Source: Candidatus Halocynthiibacter alkanivorans (lineage in GTDB: Bacteria > Pseudomonadota > Alphaproteobacteria > Rhodobacterales > Rhodobacteraceae). From it: 64,000 nt of DNA. A program made the translations under genes and the position numbers. A model generated the notes under the pieces. It made no database searches. It had not been told where the DNA came from and saw only the letters and a list, made by a program, of their open reading frames with translations. The stretch lies in the NCBI RefSeq assembly GCF_003333265.1, contig NZ_QOLB01000137.1, positions 1-64,000 on the forward strand. The letters are read 5' to 3'. Each line of letters opens with the position of its first letter. The first letter of the stretch is position 1. Positions 44,962 through 54,734 of the stretch are shown piece after piece.

Positions 44962-46083
44962 ATGGCGAATCTCGATTACGGTACTCAATACGGGTATGGC
45001 GACGCACAGGATGCGGCTGCCGGCTATTGGCCGGAGCAGGGCGCAGCGCCGCAACAAGACATTTATACCCCTCAAAACAATCAGACGGCGCCGGGCGGTG
45101 GCGGTGGCGGACGCGGCCGGCTGGTCAGCCTCGCAGGCGCAGCTGTATCGCTGCTGCTGATCGGCGGCCTGGCGGTCTGGGGCTATCAACTGGTGATGCG
45201 GGACGTGTCCGGGGTGCCGGTGGTCCGTGCGCTGGAAGGGCCCATGCGCGTGGCGCCTGAAGATCCCGGTGGCCAGTTTGCCAGCCACATGGGCCTGGCG
45301 GTGAATGCGATCGCAGCGGTGGGCGAGGCTGCAGCCCCGGCGGACCAGCTGACCCTGGCACCGCGCCCGCTTGAACTGTCCGCCGATGATCTGCCGATGT
45401 CTGATCTGCAACCGCTGACGTTGCCCGCGGCAACAGGATCAGCCGCGCCCGGCGCCGCGAATGGCGGTCTCTCCGGCGCGGTGCAGGACGTGTTGCGCAC
45501 GCTGCAGCCGTCTGAGCTGTTGCAAACAGAAACAAACCCGGTCTCTGGCGCAGCCTCTGATAACGTGCCGCACGACACTGCGCCGTCAGATGTATCTCCG
45601 TCCGGCGCTGAGACCTCAGAAACCGCCCCCTCTGCCATTGAGGCCATGCCGCAAGTTGCAGAAGCAGCCACACCAGTTGCAGGCGGGCTGAGGCGCTCCA
45701 GCACCCCCCGTCTGCGTCCGGCCAGTCTGGTCAGCCGCAGCGCTGGTGCCACAGATATCGCCGTTGGCGCCGCGGCCAGCATTCTGGCGGCGGTGACCGG
45801 CGTCACCGAGGTTGAAGCCGCAACCGTCCCGGCCGGAAGCACTCTGGTCCAGCTCGGCGCCTTTGGCAGTTCTGATCTGGCGCGCGCCGCCTGGGAGACC
45901 CTGGCGCTGCGGTTTGAAGATGAAGTGCCCGGCAAACAGCGTGTCATCCAGGAAGCGCGCTCAGGCGGTAAAACCTTTTACCGGTTGCGGGCGATGGGGT
46001 TTGTCGATCTCGCGGACAGCCGCCGTTTTTGCGCCACTCTGGTGTCGGCAAACAGCGAGTGTGTGCCGGTTACAACCCGATGA
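44962..46083 (+). CDS. SPOR domain membrane protein
   Basis: This 373-residue protein has a short cytoplasmic N-terminus, one membrane helix (about 54-77), a long Pro/Ala-rich periplasmic linker, and a C-terminal SPOR domain (about 295-373: TLVQLGAFGSSDLARAAW, RLRAMGF). SPOR domains bind denuded peptidoglycan at the division site. Its stop overlaps the nagZ start by four bases, which fits a role in septal wall processing. Confidence 0.88.
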   Translation: MANLDYGTQYGYGDAQDAAAGYWPEQGAAPQQDIYTPQNNQTAPGGGGGGRGRLVSLAGAAVSLLLIGGLAVWGYQLVMRDVSGVPVVRALEGPMRVAPEDPGGQFASHMGLAVNAIAAVGEAAAPADQLTLAPRPLELSADDLPMSDLQPLTLPAATGSAAPGAANGGLSGAVQDVLRTLQPSELLQTETNPVSGAASDNVPHDTAPSDVSPSGAETSETAPSAIEAMPQVAEAATPVAGGLRRSSTPRLRPASLVSRSAGATDIAVGAAASILAAVTGVTEVEAATVPAGSTLVQLGAFGSSDLARAAWETLALRFEDEVPGKQRVIQEARSGGKTFYRLRAMGFVDLADSRRFCATLVSANSECVPVTTR

Positions 46084-47087
46084 ACCGGTGTAGCGCCGCC
46101 ATTCTGGGCGTTGAGGGGCCCGTTCTTACCTCTGCCGAGGCAGATTTTTTCCGCACGGCAAATCCCTGGGGATTTATCCTGTTTGCCCGCAATGTCATTG
46201 ACCCGGCGCAGCTGCGCCAGCTGACTTCCGACCTGCGCGGCTCTGTCGGGCGCAATGCCCCGATCCTGATTGATCAGGAGGGAGGCCGGGTTCAGCGCCT
46301 GACCGCCCCGCACTGGCATCAGCATCTGCCGCCGCTGGATCAGGCCGAATGGGCCGGAGCCGCAGCGCAGCGCGCCATGTGGCTGCGCGGCCGGCTGATC
46401 GCACATGAGCTGCGGGGCTGCGGCATTGACGTGAACTGTGCGCCTTGCGCCGATCTGGCCAGCGACACCACCCATGTGTTTCTGCGCAACCGCTGTTATG
46501 GCTCCGACGTGGCCACCGTGGTGAAAAACGCCCGTGCCATGGCCGACGGCCAGTTCTCCGGCGGTGTGCTGCCGGTGCTGAAACATATCCCGGGCCACGG
46601 GCGCGCCACTGTGGACAGCCACAAAAACCTGCCACGTGTCTCCGCCAGCCGTCAGACCCTGAAGGAGACAGATTTCGCCAGTTTCCGGGCGCTGTCTGAC
46701 CTGCCGATGGCGATGACCGCCCATATCGTATTTGAAGACATCGACCCGGCGCATCCGGCCACTCAAAGCGCGGTTATGACGGATTTGATCCGCAATGAGA
46801 TTGGCTTTGGCGGGTTGCTGATCAGCGATGATATTTCCATGCAGGCGCTCAGCGGTGACGTGGCGACGCGCAGCCGGGCCTCAATTGCTGCGGGCTGTGA
46901 TCTGGTACTGCACTGCAATGGTGATCTGGCGGAAATGAAATTGGTGGTCGAGGCTGCAGGTGATATGAGCGACGCGGCAGAAACGCGGGCACAAAAGGCG
47001 CTTCTGCTGCGTCAGGTGCCAGACCCCATTGACATAAAGGCCGCCCGGGCGGAACTTCAAAGTCTGAGTATGGCAAAACAGGGCTGA
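46080..47087 (+). CDS. nagZ: beta-N-acetylhexosaminidase NagZ
   Basis: This 335-residue family 3 glycosidase removes N-acetylglucosamine from anhydromuropeptides in the cytoplasm. The KHIPGHG motif is at 168-174, DSH at 179-181 holds the acid/base histidine, and SDD at 249-251 includes the nucleophilic Asp. The ATG at 46080 overlaps the SPOR gene stop. It takes part in cell-wall recycling and, in some species, beta-lactamase induction. Confidence 0.94.
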   Translation: MNRCSAAILGVEGPVLTSAEADFFRTANPWGFILFARNVIDPAQLRQLTSDLRGSVGRNAPILIDQEGGRVQRLTAPHWHQHLPPLDQAEWAGAAAQRAMWLRGRLIAHELRGCGIDVNCAPCADLASDTTHVFLRNRCYGSDVATVVKNARAMADGQFSGGVLPVLKHIPGHGRATVDSHKNLPRVSASRQTLKETDFASFRALSDLPMAMTAHIVFEDIDPAHPATQSAVMTDLIRNEIGFGGLLISDDISMQALSGDVATRSRASIAAGCDLVLHCNGDLAEMKLVVEAAGDMSDAAETRAQKALLLRQVPDPIDIKAARAELQSLSMAKQG

Positions 47088-47088
47088 A

Positions 47089-47874
47089 ATGGCCGGCGAG
47101 CAGGAACTGGATTTCGGAGATAAAGTTGAAGCACGGCTGGCGGCCGAGGCTTTGATCATTGATGTCGACGGGTTTGAAGGCCCGCTCGACCTGTTGCTGA
47201 CCCTGTCGCGCACCCAGAAAGTCGATCTGCGGCGGATCTCGGTGCTGGATCTTGCGGTGCAATATCTCGGGTTTGTCGAAAAGGCCAAAGAGCTGCGCAT
47301 TGAACTGGCGGCGGATTACCTGGTGATGGCGGCCTGGCTGGCCTTTCTTAAATCACGGCTGCTGCTACCACCTGATCCCTCTGACGAAGGCCCGTCCGGC
47401 GAAGAACTGGCGGCACACCTGGCCTTTCAGCTTGAACGGCTGGAGGGCATGCGCAAAGCGGCGGCGCGTTTGATGGCGCGCGATCAGAAAGGGCGCGACT
47501 TTTTTGCCCGCGGCATGTCCGAAAATGTCAGCCGGGTGCGCAAGGTCACTTATGGCGCCACGTTGCTGGACCTGATGCAGGGTTATGCCCGCATCCGTAC
47601 CAAAGACGACTTCCGCCCTTTTGTGCTGGACCGGGAGTCAATTCTGACTATGGAGCAGGCGCTGGAGCGAATGCGTGCGCTGATCGGCTATACCGGCGAC
47701 TGGACCGATATCGTGACCTATCTACCTGATGGCTGGATCGGGGACCCAAAACGCCGGCGCTCGGCTACGGCGGCTACCTTTGCAGCCTCACTTGAGCTGG
47801 TGAAAGCGGGCCGCGCTGAAATCCGCCAGCAGGAACTGTATGCACCGATCGAAATACGCAGGAAATCCAGATGA
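47089..47874 (+). CDS. scpA: segregation and condensation protein A
   Basis: This 261-residue kleisin bridges the SMC heads. IDVDGFEGPLDLLLTLSRTQKVDLRRISVLD, shown here in parts FEGPLDLLL and KVDLRRIS, is the family start, followed by DYLVMAAWLAFLKSRLLLP. The C-terminal winged-helix region closes the protein. It begins one base after the nagZ stop and overlaps scpB by four bases. Confidence 0.94.
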   Translation: MAGEQELDFGDKVEARLAAEALIIDVDGFEGPLDLLLTLSRTQKVDLRRISVLDLAVQYLGFVEKAKELRIELAADYLVMAAWLAFLKSRLLLPPDPSDEGPSGEELAAHLAFQLERLEGMRKAAARLMARDQKGRDFFARGMSENVSRVRKVTYGATLLDLMQGYARIRTKDDFRPFVLDRESILTMEQALERMRALIGYTGDWTDIVTYLPDGWIGDPKRRRSATAATFAASLELVKAGRAEIRQQELYAPIEIRRKSR

Positions 47875-48509
47875 GTGAGAGTGAAGAACAAAGCCTGTTT
47901 GAAGCGCCACCGGTCGGGGACCAGGAGCGCATGGTTGAAGCGATCCTGTTTGCCAGCAAAGAGGCGGTGACAGTGGCCGATCTGAACGCCCGTATGCCCC
48001 ATGGGGCGGACGCTGCGGTGGCGCTGCAACATCTGCGCAAACGTTATGAGGGCCGGGGCGTCCGGCTGTGCCGGGTGGGCGACAGCTGGGCGATCCGCAC
48101 CGCGCCTGACCTTGGTTTTCTGATGCAACGGGAAACAGTGGAACACCGCAAATTGTCACGCGCCGCGATCGAAACCCTGGCAATTGTCGCCTATCACCAA
48201 CCGGTCACCCGTGCCGAGATCGAAGAAATCCGCGGGGTTTCTGTATCGCGCGGCACTGTGGATCTGCTGATCGATCTGGAGTGGATCCGCTTTGGACGCC
48301 GGCGTATGACACCGGGCCGCCCGGTGACTTTTGTGGTGACGGCCGAGTTCCTCGACCACTTTGGCCTTGAAAGCGCGCGCGACCTGCCAGGGCTGCGGGA
48401 ATTGCGCGCCGCCGGCCTGCTGGAGAACCGGCCTGCGCCGGGATATGTCTCTGAGGAGGACGACCCGGAAAGCACGGATGAGCAGACAGATATGTTCGAA
48501 AGCGAATAA
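47871..48509 (+). CDS. scpB: segregation and condensation protein B
   Basis: This 212-residue protein binds the ScpA centre and forms the SMC-ScpAB condensin. It has two winged-helix domains: MVEAILFASKEAVTVADLN, and IETLAIVAYHQPVTRAEIEEIRGVS in which the last part is the family signature. The acidic C-terminal tail (about residues 190-212) is unstructured. ATGA overlap with scpA ensures equal synthesis. Confidence 0.94.
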   Translation: MSESEEQSLFEAPPVGDQERMVEAILFASKEAVTVADLNARMPHGADAAVALQHLRKRYEGRGVRLCRVGDSWAIRTAPDLGFLMQRETVEHRKLSRAAIETLAIVAYHQPVTRAEIEEIRGVSVSRGTVDLLIDLEWIRFGRRRMTPGRPVTFVVTAEFLDHFGLESARDLPGLRELRAAGLLENRPAPGYVSEEDDPESTDEQTDMFESE

Positions 48510-48530
48510 TTGCTGCTTTTTTCAGCAATT
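48508..48530 (+). terminator. hairpin at the scpB stop codon
   Basis: AATTGCTG (48508-48515) pairs with CAGCAATT (48523-48530) around a CTTTTTT loop. The stem overlaps the TAA stop. It probably marks the end of the argS-scpB transcript, though the following sequence is only moderately T-rich. Confidence 0.5.
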
Positions 48531-48904
48531 TCTGTAATATTCCACCAAGTACCGGGGGAAATTGGATGCGGTATAATTTTATTTTAGGATTAGGTTTCAG
48601 GGTTTTGAAGGGGTTCCTCGTTAAACGTGGGGCAGGGGGTAAGACTTTGCAACAGAGCCGAACCGCAGAAAAGATTGCGAAAAACGCTCAGAAAACGCTC
48701 CGGTTGAGCCGTAGATTGTTTAAGTAGACCAGACATAGATACTTTGGGCTCAGATAGCCTAAGCTTTTTGATTTTATTCAGAAAATTGCGTGTACAGGCC
48801 ATTTGCCAATGCGTAAAGAAATTTAAGGACCAGGATATTAGAATGCCCTTTGGTTGGGGGTAAATTGCGATTTTGGGGGATGAGATTTTGCCGGGGATGA
48901 GATT
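48510..48904. other. AT-rich intergenic region before the diguanylate cyclase
   Basis: No gene is supported in these 395 bases. A TATAAT at 48572-48577 is a candidate -10 without a good -35. A 15-bp direct repeat (GGGGATGAGATTTTG) occurs at 48876-48890 and 48893-48907, the second copy running into the predicted TTG start of the next gene. Base composition differs from the neighbouring genes. Confidence 0.55.
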
Positions 48905-50359
48905 TTGGAACGTGGCGTGAATGGGAGCTGGTCGGTATCCTATCCTCTTGTCCGGCAAGTGCATTTGGTGCGTCAGAGCCTCGTCGTGGCTGTTCTGATT
49001 CTTTCCACAGTCGTCTGGGGGGAGTATATTCTGGGGTCCCTTCGCCAGAGCAGTGCTGTTGGATTGCGATTGGAAACCCACGGTCTGAGCCTGCTTGTCA
49101 TAAGCATGCTGGCGCTGGCGCTGGTGAAATATAAGACCAACTGGCGGCTGTATTTTGTCACCCGGGTCCTGTCACTGTTATCTGTCATATTGATTCTTGC
49201 GGGCATAGAACTGCACCATGGGGGTAATATTCCCGTTGAGATTCAGGGCTGGTTCAGCAGTTGGATGCCGGACCACTCCCACAGTTCACCCTGGCTGACG
49301 CTGTCGACAGAAATTGCGCTGCTTTGCATCTCTCTTGGCATCCTGTTGCGCCACAAGGTGGTCGGCGCCGGGCTTGTTTCCGCCGCGCTGGCGCTCTGGC
49401 TGCCGCTCATCTCGCTGATCGGATATTCTTACGGGCACAATAGTTTCTTTGGAGCGATGTCGCCAACGTCGATTGTTTTGGTCGCACCGTTGGCGCTTGC
49501 CACATTGTCACTTTATGCTCATCACGGCTATGTACGCCCGTTCCTGAGCAACCGGGTATCGGGCCGGGTTTTGCGCACTCAGATCTTGTTGGCGATGCTG
49601 GTGCCCTGGGCTGTCGGCTTTCTTCTGTTGCGGGATGCCCACCCGGAAAGCCAGCAGACCGGGCCGCTGTTTGTCGCGCTGGTGACCTGGTTTATCTGGT
49701 TCATGGTCTACGCTTCCGCCAGAACGCTGGAGAAAATGGACCGCAATCGCCGCACGGCCGAGCGGCGCTATGCCCGCCAGGCTCTGTGTGATCCTCTGAC
49801 CGGTGCCCGCAACCGTCGGGGCGCCTTGCTGGAAACACAAGTGGCGCTGGGGGATGCCCAGGCGGGTGGCAGTATCATGGCGCTGATCATGGTGGATCTG
49901 GATGAGTTCAAGAAGGTCAATGATCAGTTCGGTCATCAGGTCGGTGATGAAGTGCTGGTCCGGGTCAGCCGGTTGCTGTCAAAATCTCTGCGCCCCACTG
50001 ACATACTGGCCCGTTGGGGTGGGGAGGAGTTTCTGATCCTTTTGCCGGAAACCCGCCTGAATATGGCGGTGGAGATCGCTGAGCGGCTGCGCGCCACGCT
50101 GGAGAGTGACATGCGGCTTAATGCTGAGGGGGGCACGTTTGACATCACCGCCTCCTTTGGTGTTGCCGAAGTGGGCCAGGGCGAAGTTGGCCTGTATGAA
50201 GGACTCATCTGTGCCGATCAGGCGCTGTACCGTGCCAAAGATCAGGGCCGCAATATGGTTGCAGAATTTGACGGGGTTGAAGCGGAGGACCTGCGCGAAC
50301 AGCTTGAAGGCCAGGCGCGTGAGATGGCGGCGCGGGAGCCGCTGCCGTTCAGCGCCTGA
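48905..50359 (+). CDS. membrane-bound diguanylate cyclase (GGDEF)
   Basis: This protein of about 484 residues has eight predicted membrane helices (from about residue 24 to 275) and a C-terminal GGDEF domain. The active-site motif is GGEEF at 372-376, and RPTD at 363-366, five residues earlier, is an intact inhibitory I-site. It would make cyclic di-GMP in response to an unknown membrane signal. There is no EAL domain. The start is uncertain: TTG at 48905 follows GGGGATGAG, and a GTG at 48917 is in frame. Confidence 0.88.
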   Translation: MERGVNGSWSVSYPLVRQVHLVRQSLVVAVLILSTVVWGEYILGSLRQSSAVGLRLETHGLSLLVISMLALALVKYKTNWRLYFVTRVLSLLSVILILAGIELHHGGNIPVEIQGWFSSWMPDHSHSSPWLTLSTEIALLCISLGILLRHKVVGAGLVSAALALWLPLISLIGYSYGHNSFFGAMSPTSIVLVAPLALATLSLYAHHGYVRPFLSNRVSGRVLRTQILLAMLVPWAVGFLLLRDAHPESQQTGPLFVALVTWFIWFMVYASARTLEKMDRNRRTAERRYARQALCDPLTGARNRRGALLETQVALGDAQAGGSIMALIMVDLDEFKKVNDQFGHQVGDEVLVRVSRLLSKSLRPTDILARWGGEEFLILLPETRLNMAVEIAERLRATLESDMRLNAEGGTFDITASFGVAEVGQGEVGLYEGLICADQALYRAKDQGRNMVAEFDGVEAEDLREQLEGQAREMAAREPLPFSA

Positions 50360-50384
50360 GCGGCGGCCAGGCCGCCCGCCGCTA

Positions 50385-51464
50385 TCAGCGGAAATGTTTC
50401 GACAGTTTCAATCCCTGGCCCTGGTAGTTTGACGATATACCGGCGCCATAGAGTGTTTCAGGCTCCGCAGCCATCTGCTCATACACCAGCCGGCCGACAA
50501 CCTGCCCGTGTTCCAGCACAAAAGGCGCCTCGTGGCAGCGCACCTCCAGCACGCCGCGTGAGCCGGTGCCACCGGCGGCACCATGGCCGAAACCAGGGTC
50601 AAAAAAGCCAGCATAATGGACGCGGAACTCGCCGACCATCGCCAGATAGGGCGCCATTTCTGCCGCATATTGCGGCGGGATATGCACCGCTTCCCGGCTG
50701 ACCAGAATATAAAATGCGCCGGGATCCAGGATGATTCGCCCCTCGGTGCTGTGGATGGGTTCCCAGTACTCTGCCGGGTCATAATGGGCGATACGGTCCA
50801 GATCGATCACCCCGGTGTGGGGCTTGGCGCGATAGCCGACAAGCGTGCCTTCGCTGGGGGAGAGATCCACCGAAAAGCCCAGCCCGTCGGAAATCAATGC
50901 CTCTCCGGACACCAGGCGTTCGTCCGCGTGCAACTGCTTCAGCTCGGCATCTGACAGCACCGCCTGGCCCTGGCGAAAGCGGATCTGGTTAAGCCGCATG
51001 CCCGGGCGCACCAGCACGGAAAAACTGCGCGGGCAGATCTCGGCATAAAGCGGGCCGGTATAGCCTGGAGCGATACGGTCAAATTCAACGCCACCATCGG
51101 TGATGGTGCGGGTCAGAAGATCCAGCCGTCCGGTGGAGGATTTGGCATTGGCCACCGCCTGGATTGTGTCTGGCAGATCCAGATGTTCCATCAGCGGCAC
51201 CACGTAAACGCAGCCCTTTTCCAGCACAGCGCCAGCGCTCAGATCAATGCGGTGCATTTCAAACTCAGCGAGGCGCTCGGCCACGGTGGCGCCTTCGCCG
51301 GTCAGGAAAGAGGCGCGCACCCGGTAAGCCACAGTGCCAAGGCGCAGGTCAAGGGAGGCCGGCTGGATCTGTGCTTCGGTGATGTCCGGGCTGCCGGTCA
51401 GTATGCCATCTGAAATCAGCTGTCTCAGAACCTGGCTGGGCAAAACGCCGGTCATTGCACTCAT
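50385..51464 (-). CDS. dcd: 2'-deoxycytidine 5'-triphosphate deaminase, double-domain form
   Basis: This 359-residue protein is nearly twice the length of E. coli Dcd (about 190) and contains two dCTP deaminase/dUTPase-like beta domains. The first has AQIQPASLDLRLG and NAKSSTGRLDLL; the second has FYILVSREAVHIPP, FDPGFGHG and GRLVYEQM. This long form is common in Rhodobacterales and supplies dUTP for thymidylate synthesis. The ATG at 51464 follows GGGAG seven bases upstream. Confidence 0.85.
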   Translation of the reverse strand: MSAMTGVLPSQVLRQLISDGILTGSPDITEAQIQPASLDLRLGTVAYRVRASFLTGEGATVAERLAEFEMHRIDLSAGAVLEKGCVYVVPLMEHLDLPDTIQAVANAKSSTGRLDLLTRTITDGGVEFDRIAPGYTGPLYAEICPRSFSVLVRPGMRLNQIRFRQGQAVLSDAELKQLHADERLVSGEALISDGLGFSVDLSPSEGTLVGYRAKPHTGVIDLDRIAHYDPAEYWEPIHSTEGRIILDPGAFYILVSREAVHIPPQYAAEMAPYLAMVGEFRVHYAGFFDPGFGHGAAGGTGSRGVLEVRCHEAPFVLEHGQVVGRLVYEQMAAEPETLYGAGISSNYQGQGLKLSKHFR

Positions 51465-51541
51465 CTTGTTTCTCCCTGACTGTTGTTCGTCAGCCTATGC
51501 GATTGGCGCCGAATTTACAGTGAAATCAGGGCGCTGGTTGC

Positions 51542-51572
51542 AAAAAAGCCCGCAACCATTGCTGGTGCGGGC
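51542..51572 (-). terminator. terminator of tRNA-Pro
   Basis: GCCCGC (51548-51553) pairs with GCGGGC (51567-51572), and ACCA/TGGT continues the stem across one bulged A to a TTGC loop. On the minus strand TTTTTT follows directly. It begins nine bases after the tRNA 3' end. Confidence 0.85.
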
Positions 51573-51580
51573 GTTTTTGT

Positions 51581-51657
51581 TGGTCGGGCTAGCAGGACTC
51601 GAACCTGCGACCTTCCGTCCCCCAGACGGACGCGCTACCAGACTGCGCTATAGCCCG
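51581..51657 (-). tRNA. tRNA-Pro (anticodon GGG)
   Basis: On the minus strand a complete cloverleaf reads: acceptor CGGGCTA/TAGCCCG, D-arm AGCGCAGTCTGGTAGCGC, anticodon stem TCCGT/ACGGA with loop CTGGGGG (anticodon GGG), and T-loop GGTTCGAATCC. The terminal CCA is encoded. It decodes CCC and CCU. Confidence 0.95.
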
Positions 51658-51767
51658 ACGTGAGAGTGTTCATACTATCTTTTGGGTCAGCTGCAAGAGA
51701 GGAATCGAAATCGGTGGCAGAAATTTCCGGCTGCTCGGCGCTCCGGCCTCAAATATTTGCCCGGGGC

Positions 51768-53354
51768 TTACAGCCGTTCGCGCAGTGATCTCAACCGGTG
51801 GTAAATTTTGCTGACCTGCTGGCGTGACGCCGAGAGATCCGGCTTGCGACGCAGAGAGGCAAGCACACCGCTCTCAGAGACAAAAGTAAGATCGTCGTCC
51901 AGTGGATCCGACTGATTTGCGTCACCGGTTGATGTCGCAAGCACCAGATGTGGCAGATCACCGCCGGTTTTTGGCTCTGGCGCCGGGGCTGTGATCGGAG
52001 TCGTCGTCATTTCGGGCAGGAGGGCGGCTGCTTCCGGCTCTGAAAAATCTGCATCGGAAACGGTCACTTCGACAGCAGGCGCGTCGGCAACCGGCGTTTC
52101 GGAATAGGGCGTTTCAGCAACAGGGTCTGCGACAAACGGCGCTTCTGCCGGTACCGGTTCAGTCCCGGGCAGGTCACTGGTGGGCACCGCAACACCCGGG
52201 GCGGAAAACTCCGGGATGTCATCTGCAGCGGCATCTGCAGCCGCGTCGGTGTCAAAGTCGGCAAAACCTTTCAAATCCGGGCCGCTGTCTGCAACGCTGT
52301 CAGCATCTGAGGTCGCAGTCTCTGCTGCCACCGCTGTGAATTCGTCAGCGGCGCTCGCTTCTGCTGCGGATGGCAGGACGACGTCAACAGGCGCGTCGCG
52401 GGCCTCTGACGCGCTCGCCAGCTCTGGCGTCTCCACTGGGGGTGGTGATAGGTCTTCCCCTGTGCCTGGTTCATTATCCTGGATTTCAGTGGCGTCAATA
52501 AATGGCGTATCCGGTTCCGGAGCGGGGATCCCGGTTTCCGGGGCTGGTATCTCAAACGCTGTGTCAGGCTGCGCAGTCTCTTCCGCGGGCTCTTCTGAGG
52601 GCAACGAAGGGGCAGGGGCCAGATCCATGTCGCTCTGAACTAGCTCTTCGCCTGCAATCCATGCTGAGTTGTCCGCTGCTGCGTCGCCTGGTACCGGGGC
52701 ACCTGGCGCAGCATCTGCCGGTGCCGTGGCGTCAAATTCCGGCGCGCCTTCAGCGACCGGAGAGAGGGGTGCGACAGGCTTTGTCTGAAGACCTGAGTCG
52801 ACCGGCTCAAGACTGATGTCAGATACCGGAGGGATGCCGGTCGCCTTGCCAGGATCGTAACTCCGACCGGCGGTGCCAGAATCGTTCTCATCCGCGTCAA
52901 CACCGGTTTCAGACGCCAGGATGCTGTCGCCCGGTGTTTCCTGGCCGGGGTCTTTTGCCGCCAGGCTTTCCTCGTCGGGCCGTTGCATCCTCACAACATT
53001 GTCCACAACCGGCTCCAGTGGCACGTCTTCGGCCATCGGTGCCTCAGGCACGACGTCAGCGGTGCTCTCCAGATCCGGATCCAGTGCGGTGGACAGGGCG
53101 GAGACATATTTTACCCCCTCTTCGCGCAGCAGTTTCTGCACGCCGCGGATGGTCATGCCATTCTCATGCAGCAGCTTCTTGATACCCCCCAGAAGCCGCA
53201 TATCGGCCGGTCGGTAATAGCGTCGCCCACCGGCCCGCTTCACCGGTTTGATCTGGGTAAACCGGCTTTCCCAGAAGCGCAGTACATGCGCAGGGGTTTC
53301 GAGCCATTCAGCGACTTCGCTGATGGTACGGAAGGCCTCTTTGGATTTATCCAT
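51768..53354 (-). CDS. MerR family regulator with a long acidic low-complexity tail
   Basis: This 528-residue protein begins with a MerR-type winged helix (about residues 8-80: [22 protein letters not shown] and [18 protein letters not shown]). About 400 residues of Ala/Asp/Glu/Pro/Val-rich sequence with no Cys follow, then a short basic C-terminus ([19 protein letters not shown]). Typical MerR proteins are 120-280 residues. The tail is probably disordered. It follows ihfA by 12 bases on the minus strand, a conserved pairing in alphaproteobacteria. Its ligand and targets are unknown. Confidence 0.85.
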   Translation of the reverse strand: MDKSKEAFRTISEVAEWLETPAHVLRFWESRFTQIKPVKRAGGRRYYRPADMRLLGGIKKLLHENGMTIRGVQKLLREEGVKYVSALSTALDPDLESTADVVPEAPMAEDVPLEPVVDNVVRMQRPDEESLAAKDPGQETPGDSILASETGVDADENDSGTAGRSYDPGKATGIPPVSDISLEPVDSGLQTKPVAPLSPVAEGAPEFDATAPADAAPGAPVPGDAAADNSAWIAGEELVQSDMDLAPAPSLPSEEPAEETAQPDTAFEIPAPETGIPAPEPDTPFIDATEIQDNEPGTGEDLSPPPVETPELASASEARDAPVDVVLPSAAEASAADEFTAVAAETATSDADSVADSGPDLKGFADFDTDAAADAAADDIPEFSAPGVAVPTSDLPGTEPVPAEAPFVADPVAETPYSETPVADAPAVEVTVSDADFSEPEAAALLPEMTTTPITAPAPEPKTGGDLPHLVLATSTGDANQSDPLDDDLTFVSESGVLASLRRKPDLSASRQQVSKIYHRLRSLRERL

Positions 53355-53366
53355 GACGGCGTGACC

Positions 53367-53669
53367 TTATTTTTTGTTGCCGGCGGCCACACGGTCTTTC
53401 ATCAGATGCGAAGGGCGGAACGTCAGGACTTTGCGCGGCAGGATCGGAACTTCGTCGCCGGTCTTGGGATTGCGGCCGATCCGTGCCGCTTTGGCGCGGA
53501 CGGAAAATGTCCCGAAGGACGAGATCTTCACGCTTTCGCCGGAGACCAGCGCGTCAGACATGTGTCCAAGCACGCTTTCAACCAGCTGCGCGGATTCATT
53601 GCGGCTCAGGCCGACCTCACGAAACACGGCCTCGCTGAGATCCATACGGGTCAAAGTTTTTTCGCTCAT
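53367..53669 (-). CDS. ihfA: integration host factor subunit alpha
   Basis: This 100-residue HU/IHF protein bends DNA in complex with Ihf[22 protein letters not shown] is read here in part as [16 protein letters not shown], the IHF-alpha start, and the DNA-binding arm contains [12 protein letters not shown] with the intercalating proline nearby. The ATG at 53669 follows GGGAGA; the frame to 53684 has no better site. Confidence 0.95.
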   Translation of the reverse strand: MSEKTLTRMDLSEAVFREVGLSRNESAQLVESVLGHMSDALVSGESVKISSFGTFSVRAKAARIGRNPKTGDEVPILPRKVLTFRPSHLMKDRVAAGNKK

Positions 53670-53759
53670 GATTTCTCCCTTCACAGATTAGTGACAGTGT
53701 GGAACGCCGGTATTTCTAAGTCAACATCAACAGCTTGCGCCAAGGGTGCAGAGTGATGA

Positions 53760-54734
53760 TTACCAGCGTAAAACCACAGAACCCCAGGCCAGACCACCAC
53801 CAATTGCTTCGGTGACGAGCAGATCGCCCGGTTTTATCTGGCCTTTGTCACGGCCGACAGACAGGGCCAGGGGAATCGATGCGGCAGAAGTATTGCCATG
53901 GTCCTGCACGGTGACCACAACCCGATCCATCGATACGCCCATTTTTTTGGCTGTGCCCTGGATGATGCGGATGTTGGCCTGATGCGGCACGATCCAATCG
54001 ACATCGTCTGCGCCGAGCCCGGCTTTCTCCAGCGCGTGATGGGCCGTGGAGGCCAGTTTGCCAACCGCCTGGCGGAACAGCGGGTTGCCCTGCATACGCA
54101 GTTTGCCCGAAGTGCCGGTGCTGGAGACACCGCCGTCCACATAAAGCATATCAAGATACTGGCCGTCTGAATTCAGGTCGGCCGACAGGATGCCGCGGTC
54201 GTCTGAACTGCCATCACCGTCACTGGCTTCCAGAATGACAGCGCCGGCACCGTCGCCAAACAGCACACAGGTGGAGCGGTCGCTCCAGTCCATGATGCGG
54301 CTGAAGGTTTCAGCGCCAATGACCAGAACCCGTTTTGCCTGACCCGACAGGATCAGCGCATTGGCGTTGGTCAGGGCAAAAACGAACCCGGCGCACACGG
54401 CCTGGACATCAAAACCAAAACCACGCTTCATGCCGAGCTTGTGCTGCACCATAGTGGCGACAGACGGGAATGTCAGATCCGGAGTGGAGGTGGCCACAAT
54501 GACAGCATCCAGATCATCGACGCTCATGCCGGCGTCTTTCAACGCAGCTGCGGAGGCGTTGACTGCGAGATCGGATGTGGTCTGGCCTTCGGCGGCAATG
54601 TGGCGGCGTTCGATGCCCGATCGGGTGCGGATCCATTCATCCGTTGTGTCCAGGCTTTCCTCAAACTCAGCGTTTTCTACAATACGCTCAGGAAGATAAT
54701 GCCCGACGCCCCGGATAACCGATCGAATTGTCAT
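53760..54734 (-). CDS. fabH: 3-oxoacyl-ACP synthase III
   Basis: This 324-residue thiolase-fold enzyme starts fatty-acid synthesis by condensing acetyl-CoA with malonyl-ACP. The catalytic triad is Cys114 (AVCAGF), His251 (VPHQAN) and Asn281 (GNTSAASIP). Length is typical. It overlaps the plsX stop codon by four bases. Confidence 0.95.
   Translation of the reverse strand: MTIRSVIRGVGHYLPERIVENAEFEESLDTTDEWIRTRSGIERRHIAAEGQTTSDLAVNASAAALKDAGMSVDDLDAVIVATSTPDLTFPSVATMVQHKLGMKRGFGFDVQAVCAGFVFALTNANALILSGQAKRVLVIGAETFSRIMDWSDRSTCVLFGDGAGAVILEASDGDGSSDDRGILSADLNSDGQYLDMLYVDGGVSSTGTSGKLRMQGNPLFRQAVGKLASTAHHALEKAGLGADDVDWIVPHQANIRIIQGTAKKMGVSMDRVVVTVQDHGNTSAASIPLALSVGRDKGQIKPGDLLVTEAIGGGLAWGSVVLRW

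Noticed and set aside
43169-45007. 612-codon minus-strand reading frame opposite argS
   Set aside because: It mirrors argS codon structure and has no ribosome site or domain; argS is clearly real.
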